Shown: piece after piece, positions 44,593 through 53,371 of the stretch
Position numbering within the stretch: the first letter of the stretch is position 1
How the letters are laid out: each line of letters begins with the position of its first letter
NCBI GenBank assembly: GCA_016177795.1
Contig: JACOUM010000004.1
Span: 1 to 64,000 of the forward strand
Length of the DNA: 64,000 nucleotides
DNA from: Nitrosomonadales bacterium
Lineage (GTDB): Bacteria > Pseudomonadota > Gammaproteobacteria > Burkholderiales > Gallionellaceae
Direction of reading: 5' to 3'
Made by a program: the position numbers and the translations under genes
The notes under the pieces: model-generated
Seen by the model: the letters and a program-made list of their open reading frames with translations, nothing else
What the model was told of the DNA's origin: nothing
The model's database searches: none

Positions 44593-44904
44593 CTAGAACA
44601 ACGTATCCTGCTCGGCTAACGCCTCATTGATCGCTGTCTCCATGATACTCATTCTACGCTTAAAGTCGGCGAGGTCAAATCCGCGCCCGATCTTGACCGA
44701 AAGCAGTTCGTGGGTAATGTTCAGGGCGGCCATGATGGCGATGCGCTCGACGCTGACGATCTTGCCGGCATCGCGTATTTCGCGCATTTTCCTGTCCAGA
44801 TAGGCAACCGCATCGAGCAGCTCGCCGCGCTCCTCATCGGGACAGGCGACACGCAATTCCCGGTCGAGGATCTTGATTTCCAGCGTTTTGGTTGTGCTGC
44901 TCAT
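44593..44904 (-). CDS. zapA: Cell division protein ZapA
   Basis: ZapA bundles FtsZ protofilaments at the division ring. The 103-residue protein contains the conserved N-terminal KTLEIKILDRELRVACPDEER, LLDAVAYLDRKMREIRD, and IAIMAALNITHELLSVK, followed by a predicted coiled coil. ATG 44904 was chosen; it overlaps the end of the ZapB-like gene by 4 bases. It is followed immediately by 6S RNA. Confidence 0.95.
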   Translation of the reverse strand: MSSTTKTLEIKILDRELRVACPDEERGELLDAVAYLDRKMREIRDAGKIVSVERIAIMAALNITHELLSVKIGRGFDLADFKRRMSIMETAINEALAEQDTLF

Positions 44905-45101
44905 GTTTGTTCTTCTGGAAGTGTGGCCAGCAATTTTTCCAGGCGCGCCTTTGCACTGCCCATCTTGTCGCTGCATTGGCGGTTACTGCTGAGTGCATGC
45001 GCCAGTTCTTGGCGCAATTGATGGTTTTCCGCACGCAACTTGCCGCTGACCTGTATCAACTGTGCGAGTTTGCCTTCCAGTGCATTCAATTCATTCTCCA
45101 T
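44901..45101 (-). CDS. ZapB-like small coiled-coil protein (TIGR02449 family)
   Basis: The 66-residue protein begins MENELNALEGKLAQLIQ and is almost entirely a predicted coiled coil (LRAENHQLRQELAHALSSN, KARLEKLLATLP). It matches the small TIGR02449 family that sits just upstream of zapA in many proteobacteria. A role near the divisome, like ZapB, is likely but inferred from neighbourhood. It overlaps zapA by 4 bases. It is divergent from the cobalamin riboswitch 2 transcript. Confidence 0.88.
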   Translation of the reverse strand: MENELNALEGKLAQLIQVSGKLRAENHQLRQELAHALSSNRQCSDKMGSAKARLEKLLATLPEEQT

Positions 45102-45174
45102 GTGCCGACTATAATTTGAAAAGTGCTGATAAGTCAAACGGTAAGACGGAGTTCTGAAAGCGGTTTGTGATTTT

Positions 45175-45203
45175 TTGGCAGTGCGCCGTGCTTGTGCTAA
45201 AGT
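45175..45203 (+). promoter_or_regulatory. Sigma-70-like promoter of the cobalamin uptake operon
   Basis: TTGGCA (45175-45180), a 17-base spacer, and TAAAGT (45198-45203) make a good sigma-70 promoter. The expected start, near 45210, coincides with the 5' edge of riboswitch 2. Confidence 0.65.
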
Positions 45204-45211
45204 GCGCCCTG

Positions 45212-45395
45212 CTTTGAGGTTCTCGTCTGGCGACAGATGAGTTAAACGGGAAATAGGTGAGGGAGAATCAACCCGATGCCTGTGCTGCCCCCGCAACGGT
45301 AAGCGAGTGCGGATTTGCCAGTATGCCACTGTGAGCAATCATGGGAAGGCGGCAAATCAAGACTTGCGAGCCCGGAGACCGGCCTGAGAGCAAAG
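45212..45395 (+). promoter_or_regulatory. Cobalamin riboswitch 2
   Basis: Typical consensus blocks are present in order: GAGGTTCTCGTC, ACAGATGAGTTAAACGGGAA, TAGGTGAGGGAGAATC, TGCTGCCCCCGCAACGGTAA, GCGGATTTGCC, ATGCCACTG, ATGGGAAGGCGGCAAATC, and the B12-box GAGCCCGGAGACCGGCCT. A short CTTTG/CAAAG closing stem flanks it. About 130 bases separate it from the btuB start, enough for an expression platform. It controls the btuB-btuM-cob cluster. Confidence 0.95.
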
Positions 45396-45526
45396 GTAAC
45401 AGGAGATGCTGCGGGCGGCGCATCGGAAAAGAACAATTCAATCGTTCAACTCTGCTCCCCCCACCGCATTTCCTGAATATAAACATTCCAGCGGGGTCGC
45501 TTGGAATTTACTCAGGAAAATCACCA

Positions 45527-47386
45527 ATGAAATTGCAAAAACTTTTTGCCGCCGTTTTATGCGCGGCCACTCCCCTGGCTTATGCAGCAACCGACACACT
45601 GGATGAAATCGTGGTAACCGCCAGACGCATCGCGCAGCCATTAAAGCGATCCTTGATCAGCGCCACCGTCATCACCCAGCAGGATATTCGCAAATCACAG
45701 GCAGTCGATGCGGCAGCTATTTTACGCAGCGTAGTCGGCGTGGAAATCGATCAGTCCGGCGGGGTAGGTAAAACAACCAGTTTGCACCTCAGGGGTACCA
45801 ATGCCACGCATACCTTGATTTTGCTGGATGGCGTGCGTATCAGTTCTGCTACCAACGGCTCCACCTCGATTCAAGAGTTAATGCTGGATCAAATCGAGCG
45901 TATCGAGGTAGTACGCGGCAATGCCAGCAGCCTGTACGGATCGGAGGCCATTGGAGGTGTGGTGCAGATTTTTACCAAGCGTGGCCGTGGCGTGCCCGCT
46001 CTTAATATGAACGTCGGCATGGGCAATCGGGGTACGCAGCGCTTGGCCGCTGGATTTGGCGGCGCAACCGAGAACACAGACTTTAATGTACAAGCATCCG
46101 CGTTCAAAACCGATGGCGTGTCGGCCATCAATCCTGCACGGTTCCCCGGCGCCAATCCAGACAAGGACGGATACAAAAATACCAGTCTATCGGCCAATGT
46201 GCGCCATGCATTTAATTCGGATCACAGTCTGGCTGCCACAGCGTTTAATAGTCAGGGACGCAATCAGTACGACAATACGGTAACCCCGACCGACAACAAT
46301 ACCAACCAAACGCAAGTGAGCAAATTCTCTCTTTCATCCGACAATCGTCTAGGAGACATCTGGCAAAGCCACTTGCAACTGGCCCAGGGCACGGATGACA
46401 CGCAAACTTTCCTGAATGGCCAACTGGATTTGGCGAACGGGGCAATGTTCAAGACAAGCAACCAGCAGCTTACCTGGGAAAATATGTTGCAGCTGGGCAC
46501 GCATACCTTACTCAATTTGGGAGTAGAAAATTTAACACAAACGGTCACGAGCGATGTCGCCTTCACGACCAAAAAACGCAAGGTGGACAGCCTGTTTATG
46601 GGCTATACGGGTTACTACGGTTTACATCAGATACAAATCAATTTGCGTCAGGACAGTTATTCCGACTTTGGCCGGTCGAACACCGGACTGCTTGGGTATG
46701 CCTACGCCATCAATGATGTCTGGCGGGCAACAGCAAGCATGGGAACTGCATTTAAAGCACCCACGCTCAACGACCTGTTTTACCCCTTTACGAATTTTGG
46801 TGGGGGCTGGACCTATGCAGGCAACCCCAATTTACAACCGGAACATTCCCGCAATCGGGAATTGGGATTGCACTATACGGAGGATGTGCACCGTTTCGAT
46901 GCCGCGTATTTTGATAATCGGATTAGCAACCTAATTACCGGAAATAATCTACCCGCTTTTATGGTGGTCAATCTGGGTGAGGCGCGCATTGATGGCGTGG
47001 AATTGAGTTACGCCGGGCAGTTTGGCGATACAGGCATAAAAGCTGCATTGACTTCGCAAAACCCCCGCAACGCAGGCACGGGCCAAGCCCTGATACGCCG
47101 TGCCAGACAGCATGGTAGCATCGGTCTGTCGCAACAATTCAGTGGATGGCAAGTTGGCGGAGAGTGGCAGCACAGTGGATCACGACCGGATGCAAATTTG
47201 TCAACGGGCTTGCCTGTTACCCTGCCAGGCTACAACGTGATCAACCTGACTGCGGGCTATGCGATCAACAAAAATCTGAAGTTGTCCTTGCGTGCGGATA
47301 ATCTGACCAACCAAAATAACGCAACGGCTTATGGTTACAACCCTCTTGGGCGCACCTTGTTTGCCGGCCTGAGTTACCAGCAGTAA
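45527..47386 (+). CDS. btuB: TonB-dependent vitamin B12 receptor BtuB-like
   Basis: The 619-residue product has a signal peptide (cleavage near AYA-ATDTL), a TonB box (DEIVVTARR), a plug domain (TVITQQDIRKSQAVDAAAILR, LHLRGTNATHTLILLDGVRI, IERIEVVRGNASSLYGSEAIGGVVQIFTKRG), and a long barrel that ends LGRTLFAGLSYQQ. Its position just after cobalamin riboswitch 2 and ahead of btuM makes cobalamin the likely ligand. It is at the typical BtuB length. ATG 45527 is preceded by AGGAAA. Confidence 0.92.
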   Translation: MKLQKLFAAVLCAATPLAYAATDTLDEIVVTARRIAQPLKRSLISATVITQQDIRKSQAVDAAAILRSVVGVEIDQSGGVGKTTSLHLRGTNATHTLILLDGVRISSATNGSTSIQELMLDQIERIEVVRGNASSLYGSEAIGGVVQIFTKRGRGVPALNMNVGMGNRGTQRLAAGFGGATENTDFNVQASAFKTDGVSAINPARFPGANPDKDGYKNTSLSANVRHAFNSDHSLAATAFNSQGRNQYDNTVTPTDNNTNQTQVSKFSLSSDNRLGDIWQSHLQLAQGTDDTQTFLNGQLDLANGAMFKTSNQQLTWENMLQLGTHTLLNLGVENLTQTVTSDVAFTTKKRKVDSLFMGYTGYYGLHQIQINLRQDSYSDFGRSNTGLLGYAYAINDVWRATASMGTAFKAPTLNDLFYPFTNFGGGWTYAGNPNLQPEHSRNRELGLHYTEDVHRFDAAYFDNRISNLITGNNLPAFMVVNLGEARIDGVELSYAGQFGDTGIKAALTSQNPRNAGTGQALIRRARQHGSIGLSQQFSGWQVGGEWQHSGSRPDANLSTGLPVTLPGYNVINLTAGYAINKNLKLSLRADNLTNQNNATAYGYNPLGRTLFAGLSYQQ

Positions 47387-47479
47387 AAGCGGCAGAGAGA
47401 GGGGGCGCGCTTAGATGCAATATTTTTCAGCTAAAGCTATCACCAAACTGTGTGTCTTAAATTGAAAGGAGAAACAAGA

Positions 47480-48043
47480 ATGAAATTGCAAACTCGACAA
47501 ACTGGAATATTGGCTGTGTTGGTGCTGTTAATGGCGGCTACACGCATGCACCATTTCGGCAGCGCACTGCATTTGCCGGATGCTTCGCTTGCGGTGTTCT
47601 TGCTGGCGGGGTTTTTTATCTCCACGCCCTGGCTGTTTGCAGGATTGCTGTTTGAAGCAGGTACGTTGGATTATGTGGCAATTGCCCACTTGGGCGTGAG
47701 CGACTGGTGCGTAACACCCGCCTACTGGTTTTTGATTCCGACCTATGCGGCCTTGTGGTATGCGGGACGTCACTATGCGCGCATTCATCAGCACAACCTG
47801 CGCAGCTTGGGCGTGTTCGCCGGTCTTTCTGTTGCTGCGTTGAACGTAGCGTTCTTCATTTCCAACGGTGCCTTTTACTGGTTCTCTGGCCGCACCCCAA
47901 ATATGGGCATGACTGAATACGCCGCTCGCGTAACGCAATACTATCCCCAGTACTTAGTCGGTGGCATGCTGTACCTGGCGTGTGCTGCTGCGCTGTATAC
48001 GGTGCTGACCGCGCGCACGCCGGTTGCCGTCGAAGCCGACTAA
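47480..48043 (+). CDS. btuM: BtuM-like cobalamin transport membrane protein
   Basis: The 187-residue membrane protein has about six hydrophobic segments and carries TRMHHFGSALHLPDASLAVF and the key motif GVSDWCVTPAYWF with Cys 77. These match BtuM, a cobalamin-specific small transporter described in Thiobacillus denitrificans, in which one cysteine coordinates cobalt and removes the cyanide ligand. The Cys is conserved here. It follows btuB by 93 bases with a good ribosome-binding site (AAAGGAGAAAC), and its stop overlaps the cobO ATG (TAATG). No ABC-type btuCD genes are seen, so BtuM could be the inner-membrane route. Confidence 0.87.
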   Translation: MKLQTRQTGILAVLVLLMAATRMHHFGSALHLPDASLAVFLLAGFFISTPWLFAGLLFEAGTLDYVAIAHLGVSDWCVTPAYWFLIPTYAALWYAGRHYARIHQHNLRSLGVFAGLSVAALNVAFFISNGAFYWFSGRTPNMGMTEYAARVTQYYPQYLVGGMLYLACAAALYTVLTARTPVAVEAD

Positions 48044-48651
48044 TGAACGACAAGAATGCCGCGGACGAGCAACACCGCGCCCGCACCCAACGCCACAAGG
48101 AAGTGGTCGATGCGAAGATCGCCCGTGCCACCGAAAGCCGCGGCGTGGTGCTGGTGCATACCGGCAACGGCAAGGGCAAGAGCAGTTCGGCATTCGGCAT
48201 GGTCGCACGCGCCCTCGGGCATAACATGCACGTCGGCGTGGTGCAATTCATCAAGGGAGGTTCTCCCACCGGCGAGGAGGTCTTTTTTCGTCGCTTTCCG
48301 GAAGTCGAATATCACGTGATGGGCGACGGTTTCACTTGGGAGACGCAGGATAAGCAACGCGACATTGCCTCGGCGCAAGCTGCGTGGAATGTGGCTTGCG
48401 CCATGCTACGCAACCCGGACATTGCGCTGGTTGTACTGGATGAAATCAATATCGCGCTGAAGCTGCACTACCTGGAAATCAGGCAGGTACTGGAAGCGCT
48501 ACGCAACCGCCCGGCGATGCAACATGTGATACTGACCGGTCGTGCTGCGCCCGATGCGCTGATCGAATACGCTGATACTGTCACGGAAATGCGCCCTATC
48601 AAGCATGCATTTGATGCCGGAATACAGGCGCAAAATGGCATAGAGTTGTAA
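48043..48651 (+). CDS. cobO: Corrinoid adenosyltransferase (CobO/BtuR)
   Basis: CobO transfers the 5'-deoxyadenosyl group from ATP to reduced corrinoid. The 202-residue product has the P-loop region VLVHTGNGKGKSSSAFGM (residues about 35-52), VGVVQFIKGG, and DIALVVLDEINIALKLHYL, characteristic of CobA/CobO/BtuR. Its start overlaps the btuM stop by 1 base. It would adenosylate corrinoid brought in by BtuB/BtuM before late assembly. It is intact. Confidence 0.95.
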   Translation: MNDKNAADEQHRARTQRHKEVVDAKIARATESRGVVLVHTGNGKGKSSSAFGMVARALGHNMHVGVVQFIKGGSPTGEEVFFRRFPEVEYHVMGDGFTWETQDKQRDIASAQAAWNVACAMLRNPDIALVVLDEINIALKLHYLEIRQVLEALRNRPAMQHVILTGRAAPDALIEYADTVTEMRPIKHAFDAGIQAQNGIEL

Positions 48652-48745
48652 TGCCCGCGTGCCATCCCCTTGAACTGCTGATTGGCACGCGTTCCTCCGC
48701 CAATTTCACCAGGCAATTCTGCCTTCCCGCCATGCCGACGTATAT

Positions 48746-50209
48746 ATGACCGCCACCACACTGATGATTCAGGGCACCACTTCGGATGCGGGCAAGAGCA
48801 CCGTTGTAGCGGGACTATGCCGCGCGCTCAAACGGCGCGGCTTGCGCGTGGTGCCATTCAAGCCGCAGAACATGGCGCTGAACAGCGCAGTGACTGAAGA
48901 CGGCGGCGAGATCGGGCGCGCACAGGCGGTGCAGGCGCAGGCGGCGGGCCTTGCTCCTCACACCGACATGAACCCGGTGCTGCTGAAACCGAATAGCGAC
49001 ACCGGCGCGCAGGTCATTATTCACGGGCGCGCCATCGGCAACATGGAAGCCACGGCCTATCACGACTACAAACAGGTGGCGCGCGCGGCGGTGCTCTCTT
49101 CGCACCAGCGGCTGGTGATGCAATACCAGATCATTATGGTGGAAGGTGCCGGTTCACCTGCCGAGATCAATCTGCGTGCCGGAGACATCGCCAACATGGG
49201 CTTTGCCGAGGCGGTGGATTGCCCGGTCATCCTGGTCGCCGACATCGATCGCGGCGGTGTGTTTGCTCATCTGGTGGGCACGCTGGCATTGTTGAGCGAG
49301 AGCGAACAAGCGCGCGTGCATGGCTTCATCATCAACCGCTTTCGCGGCGACATCGCGCTATTGCAGGATGGACTGGACTGGCTGGAGGAACACACCGGCA
49401 AACCGGTGCTGGGCGTGCTGCCGTATCTGCACGGACTGCACCTGGAAGCCGAGGATTCCATATCGCGCGCAATGACTGACGCTGCCCCCGGGAGTTTGCG
49501 CGTGGTGGTACCCGCCCTGCCGCATATCAGCAACCACACCGACTTCGATCCGCTGCGCCTGCATCCGCAAGTGACACTGCACTGGGTTGCGCCTGATGCA
49601 GCGCCATCCACTGCCGATTGTGTGATTCTGCCCGGCAGCAAGAACGTGCGCGCCGATCTTGACTGGCTGCGCACGCAAGGCTGGGAGGACTATCTGGCGC
49701 GCCATCTGCGCTATGGCGGCAAGCTCATGGGCATCTGCGGCGGGCTGCAAATGCTGGGTAGCGCGCTGCACGATCCGCACGGCATCGAAGGTGCGCCGGG
49801 CAGCAGTCCAGGGCTCGGTTATCTGGACTTCGACACCACCCTGCAAACACATAAACAATTGCTCAATGTGCACGGCAAGCTCGCACGGAACGGTATGCCG
49901 GTGAGCGGCTACGAGATTCATGCCGGGATCAGTGAAGGCAATGCTTTGCGACGCCCCTTCGCGCAACTCGATGACGGCCGTACGGATGGTGCAATTTCTG
50001 ACGATGAGCAGATCATGGCGACGTATCTGCACGGCGTGTTCGAGTCACCGCAAGCATGTGCCGCATTGCTGGACTGGGCCGGATTGCAAACGCCGCAACC
50101 TTTTGATTATCACGCATTGCGCGAGCAGAATCTGGAGCGCTTGGCCGATACGCTGGAAACGCATCTGGATATGCGGCACATCTTGCAGTTGTCTGGAGCA
50201 GACGCATGA
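48746..50209 (+). CDS. cobQ: Cobyric acid synthase
   Basis: CobQ amidates four side chains of adenosylcobyrinic a,c-diamide to give adenosylcobyric acid. The 487-residue protein has an N-terminal P-loop-like nucleotide domain ([17 protein letters not shown] and [10 protein letters not shown]) and a C-terminal glutaminase domain with the nucleophile Cys in [10 protein letters not shown] and histidine in YLHGVF. Both are intact. It lies 94 bases after cobO and overlaps cobU by 4 bases. Having CobQ implies the cell makes or takes up corrinoid before cobyric acid, whereas the gene set otherwise looks like salvage. Confidence 0.95.
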   Translation: MTATTLMIQGTTSDAGKSTVVAGLCRALKRRGLRVVPFKPQNMALNSAVTEDGGEIGRAQAVQAQAAGLAPHTDMNPVLLKPNSDTGAQVIIHGRAIGNMEATAYHDYKQVARAAVLSSHQRLVMQYQIIMVEGAGSPAEINLRAGDIANMGFAEAVDCPVILVADIDRGGVFAHLVGTLALLSESEQARVHGFIINRFRGDIALLQDGLDWLEEHTGKPVLGVLPYLHGLHLEAEDSISRAMTDAAPGSLRVVVPALPHISNHTDFDPLRLHPQVTLHWVAPDAAPSTADCVILPGSKNVRADLDWLRTQGWEDYLARHLRYGGKLMGICGGLQMLGSALHDPHGIEGAPGSSPGLGYLDFDTTLQTHKQLLNVHGKLARNGMPVSGYEIHAGISEGNALRRPFAQLDDGRTDGAISDDEQIMATYLHGVFESPQACAALLDWAGLQTPQPFDYHALREQNLERLADTLETHLDMRHILQLSGADA

Positions 50210-50718
50210 AAGAACTGATCCTGGGCGGGGCACGTTCCGGCAAGAGTCGCCTCGCCGAACAGCACGCGCAGGCGAGCGGATTGCCGGTCACCTATCTGGC
50301 CACGGCCACGGTAAAGGATGATGAAATGCGGGCGCGCATCGCACACCATCAGGCGCAGCGCCCCGGACATTGGCAGCTGGTGGAAGAGCCGCTGGCACTG
50401 GCTTCGGCTTTGCAATATCACGCCGCCACAGAGCATTGCGTGCTGGTGGATTGCCTGACGCTGTGGCTGACCAACCTGTTATGTGCGCAGGACGAGGCGC
50501 GCTTGCATCATGAGGTGACCACGCTACTGGAAGTATTGCCGGGACTGCCGGGAGAAATCATCCTGGTAAGCAACGAAACCGGCATGGGCGTGGTGCCGCT
50601 GGGTGAGTTGACGCGGCGTTATTGCGACGAGGCGGGACGCCTGCATCAGGCCGTGGCACGGTCCTGCGAAAAAGTGATATTAACGGTGGCGGGTTTGCCA
50701 CTTAATTTAAAAGGGTAA
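50206..50718 (+). CDS. cobU: Adenosylcobinamide kinase/guanylyltransferase
   Basis: CobU phosphorylates adenosylcobinamide and adds GMP to form adenosylcobinamide-GDP. The 170-residue protein has the P-loop [11 protein letters not shown] at its N-terminus, the CobU-type [13 protein letters not shown], and [24 protein letters not shown]. All landmarks are intact. It overlaps cobQ by 4 bases and is followed 10 bases later by cobT. Confidence 0.96.
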   Translation: MKELILGGARSGKSRLAEQHAQASGLPVTYLATATVKDDEMRARIAHHQAQRPGHWQLVEEPLALASALQYHAATEHCVLVDCLTLWLTNLLCAQDEARLHHEVTTLLEVLPGLPGEIILVSNETGMGVVPLGELTRRYCDEAGRLHQAVARSCEKVILTVAGLPLNLKG

Positions 50719-50728
50719 AACAGGGATC

Positions 50729-51787
50729 ATGACTACTAATTTGAACTGGCTGAAGCAGGCCGCACCAGCATTGAATGAAACTGCCCGCGCAGCAGCCCAG
50801 GCACGCCAGCAGCAGCTGACCAAACCGCCCGGCGCGCTGGGGCAACTGGAAGGGCTGGCGATACAGCTCGCGGCCATGCAGGGCCGCGAAAAGCCGCAGA
50901 TAGGACAGGTGTACATCGGCGTATTTGCAGGCGACCACGGCGTGGCGGCAGAAGGCGTGTCGGCCTTCCCGCAGGCGGTAACCGCCGAGATGGTGAAGAA
51001 TTTCGCGCGCGGCGGTGCAGCCATCAGCGTGCTGGCACAGCAACTCGGCGCCACACTGGAGGTGGTGAATCTCGGCACAGCCTTCGATACCGGCGAACTG
51101 CCGGGCGTGCTGCAATGCAATCTGGGAAAAGGGACGGCCAACTTCGCGCACGAAGCCGCGATGACAGAAAGCCAGCTGACCGATGCTTTGCAGGCGGGCA
51201 GTGAGAGCGCCGCGCGCGCCGAAAAAGACGGTGCCTCGATATTCATCGGCGGCGAGATGGGCATCGCCAATACCACGGCCGCCGCAGCTCTGGCCTGTGC
51301 TCTGCTCAACTTGATGCCGCACCAGCTTGCCGGACCCGGCACAGGTCTTGATCAGGCCGGGGTACAGCACAAGGCGGCAGTGGTGGCACGTGCGCTCGCA
51401 CTGCATGCGGCACATCTGAGCGACCCGCTGGAAGTGCTGCGTCGCCTCGGCGGCTTTGAAATCGCAGCCCTGACCGGTGCTCTCATCGGCTGCGCACAGC
51501 GCGGCATCCCGGCACTGGTGGATGGCTACATCACTACTGCCGCCGCCCTGCTCGCCGTGCGTATCCAGCCCAGCGTGGCGGACTGGCTGCTGTATGCACA
51601 CCGCTCAGCCGAACCCGGACATATCCTGATGCTGGAGGCATTGCAGGCTGAGCCGCTGTTGCAACTGGGCATGCGTTTGGGCGAAGGCAGTGGTGCTGCC
51701 GTCGCAATACCGCTCATCCGTCTGGCCTGCGCATTGCACAACGACATGGCAACGTTTGCTGAAGCGGGCGTGTCAGAAAAAATGTGA
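50729..51787 (+). CDS. cobT: Nicotinate-nucleotide--dimethylbenzimidazole phosphoribosyltransferase
   Basis: CobT activates the lower-ligand base as alpha-ribazole phosphate. The 352-residue protein has the family sequence [44 protein letters not shown] and the catalytic-Glu motif [17 protein letters not shown] near the C-terminus. It is intact. No dimethylbenzimidazole biosynthesis gene (bluB or bza) is in the window, so the base must come from elsewhere. Its stop overlaps the next start (TGATG). Confidence 0.96.
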   Translation: MTTNLNWLKQAAPALNETARAAAQARQQQLTKPPGALGQLEGLAIQLAAMQGREKPQIGQVYIGVFAGDHGVAAEGVSAFPQAVTAEMVKNFARGGAAISVLAQQLGATLEVVNLGTAFDTGELPGVLQCNLGKGTANFAHEAAMTESQLTDALQAGSESAARAEKDGASIFIGGEMGIANTTAAAALACALLNLMPHQLAGPGTGLDQAGVQHKAAVVARALALHAAHLSDPLEVLRRLGGFEIAALTGALIGCAQRGIPALVDGYITTAAALLAVRIQPSVADWLLYAHRSAEPGHILMLEALQAEPLLQLGMRLGEGSGAAVAIPLIRLACALHNDMATFAEAGVSEKM

Positions 51788-52431
51788 TGCCTGTTCAAAT
51801 AGCTGAACCTGCCCAGACGGCTGTTTCCTACCAAATGGGGCTGTCTCACGGCAGCACCCATATCGACCTGCTGCGCCACGGTGAAACCCAGGCAGGCAGT
51901 GTCTATCTGGGGCGCAGCGACGCGCCGCTGAGCGAGCATGGCTACCGGCAGATGGCAGAGGCCTTGCTGAATGCGCCGCATTACCATGCGGTGCTGAGCT
52001 CACCGCTGGTGCGTTGCGCGGCATTCGCAAAAGACTACGCGCAACGGCACGGCCTGCCCCTGCATTGCGATGCGCGGTTTCAGGAGATGGATTTTGGCGT
52101 ATGGGATGGGTGCAGCGCGGCGGAGATTGCCGCCGCAGATGCCGCCGCGCTGGAGAATTTCTGGCGCGATCCGGTTGCCTTTCCGCCGCCGCAGGCCGAG
52201 CCGCTGCTGTCGTTCCAGGCACGTGTGCTGTCGGCCTGGCGAGAGCTGCCTGCACGCTATCCCGGTCAGCGCGTGCTGTTGGTTACGCATGGTGGGGTGA
52301 TGCGTATCATCCTGTGCCACCTGCAACAACGCCCCTTGGGTGAACTACTCAACCTGTCAGTGCCGCACGCTGCACTGCACCGGATTTGTGTGGAACATGA
52401 GCCGCAGCAAACCGCACTGGTCTCGACATGA
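51787..52431 (+). CDS. cobC: Alpha-ribazole phosphatase, histidine phosphatase family
   Basis: CobC removes the phosphate from the alpha-ribazole or cobalamin 5'-phosphate. The 214-residue protein has the RHG motif DLLRHGETQ, the region VLSSPLVRCAAFAKDYA, EMDFGVWDG and the second histidine VTHGGVMRI, so the catalytic residues are complete. Context among cobU/cobT/cobS supports the specific function; the fold alone would also fit other phosphoglycerate-mutase-like phosphatases. ATG 51787 overlaps the cobT stop. Confidence 0.92.
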   Translation: MPVQIAEPAQTAVSYQMGLSHGSTHIDLLRHGETQAGSVYLGRSDAPLSEHGYRQMAEALLNAPHYHAVLSSPLVRCAAFAKDYAQRHGLPLHCDARFQEMDFGVWDGCSAAEIAAADAAALENFWRDPVAFPPPQAEPLLSFQARVLSAWRELPARYPGQRVLLVTHGGVMRIILCHLQQRPLGELLNLSVPHAALHRICVEHEPQQTALVST

Positions 52432-52457
52432 ACCCAGAAACCGCAATCAAGATGTTT

Positions 52458-52517
52458 GTAGGTGCGAATTCATTCGCACATGACGCGTTGTTCGTGCGAA
52501 TGAATTCGCACCTGCAC
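52458..52517. repeat. Palindromic repeat, family D (copy 3)
   Basis: GTAGGTGCGAATTCATTCGC, then ACATGACGCGTTGTTCGTGC and GAATGAATTCGCACCTGCAC: two hairpin units facing each other, with GGTGCGAATTCATTCGCAC and GTGCGAATGAATTCGCACC almost mirror copies. It lies between cobC and cobS and separates them by about 140 bases. Confidence 0.87.
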
Positions 52518-52573
52518 AAGCCACATAACGCTGTCAATTTTCGTTACATTCATCTTCAACTGAGGTTTTTACA

Positions 52574-53332
52574 ATGAAGCCTTTTTATCCCCCGCTGCTC
52601 GCGATCCAGTTTCTCACGCAGATTCCAGTCAGGCTCAAGCAGCCGTATGGCGAACGCGAGGTCGGCGCGTCGCTGTTGTATTACCCGCTGGTCGGCTTGT
52701 TGCTGGGAATGCTGCTGGTCGGGCTGAATAGCCTGTTGCATGGCGTGCCGTTATTGCTGCGTGCCGCCCTGCTGTTGGCGGCATGGGTGTTGATAACCGG
52801 CGCACTGCATCTGGATGGCCTGGCAGATAGCGTGGATGCGTGGCTGGGCGGCATCGGCAATCGCGAACGCACTCTGGCAATCATGAAAGACCCATATGCG
52901 GGACCCGCTGCGGTGGTCGCCGTGGTACTGGTGCTGCTGCTGAAATTTGCCGCACTGGCCGGGTTGATGCAATGCCACAATGACTGGGCATTGCTATGGC
53001 CGCTGCTGCTGGCGCGCACTGCCATGCCATTATTGTTCCTGACCACCCCCTACGTGCGCCCCGGCGGGCTGGGTGCGGCGCTTGCCCAGCATGCGCCGCG
53101 CCGCGCCGTGACCATGATGTTGCTGCTTACCCTGCTAGGCGTGCTGGGCGCGCTCGGGATGCGCGGGGTCGGGCTGGTGCTGGGATGCCTGACTGTATTC
53201 TGGCTGTTGCGACGCATGATGATGGCGCGCCTCGGCGGCACCACCGGCGACACGGCGGGCGCGCTGCTTGAGTTACTGGAAACCGCAGCGCTGATTTTAT
53301 GGGTGCTGATGGACACGCAAGCCTGCTCATGA
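52574..53332 (+). CDS. cobS: Adenosylcobinamide-GDP ribazoletransferase (cobalamin synthase)
   Basis: CobS joins adenosylcobinamide-GDP with alpha-ribazole in the inner membrane, the last step of cobalamin assembly. The 252-residue membrane protein has the N-terminal LLAIQFLTQIPVR and the metal-binding motif GALHLDGLADSVDAWLGG (acidic D-G-x-x-D-x-x-D pattern), with several TM segments. It follows a family D repeat, so it may have its own start of transcription. It completes a set lacking cobD/cbiB. Confidence 0.94.
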   Translation: MKPFYPPLLAIQFLTQIPVRLKQPYGEREVGASLLYYPLVGLLLGMLLVGLNSLLHGVPLLLRAALLLAAWVLITGALHLDGLADSVDAWLGGIGNRERTLAIMKDPYAGPAAVVAVVLVLLLKFAALAGLMQCHNDWALLWPLLLARTAMPLLFLTTPYVRPGGLGAALAQHAPRRAVTMMLLLTLLGVLGALGMRGVGLVLGCLTVFWLLRRMMMARLGGTTGDTAGALLELLETAALILWVLMDTQACS

Positions 53333-53371
53333 GAATTCGTAGTTTGCGGACTTTCTGCTAAAGTGCACGCC

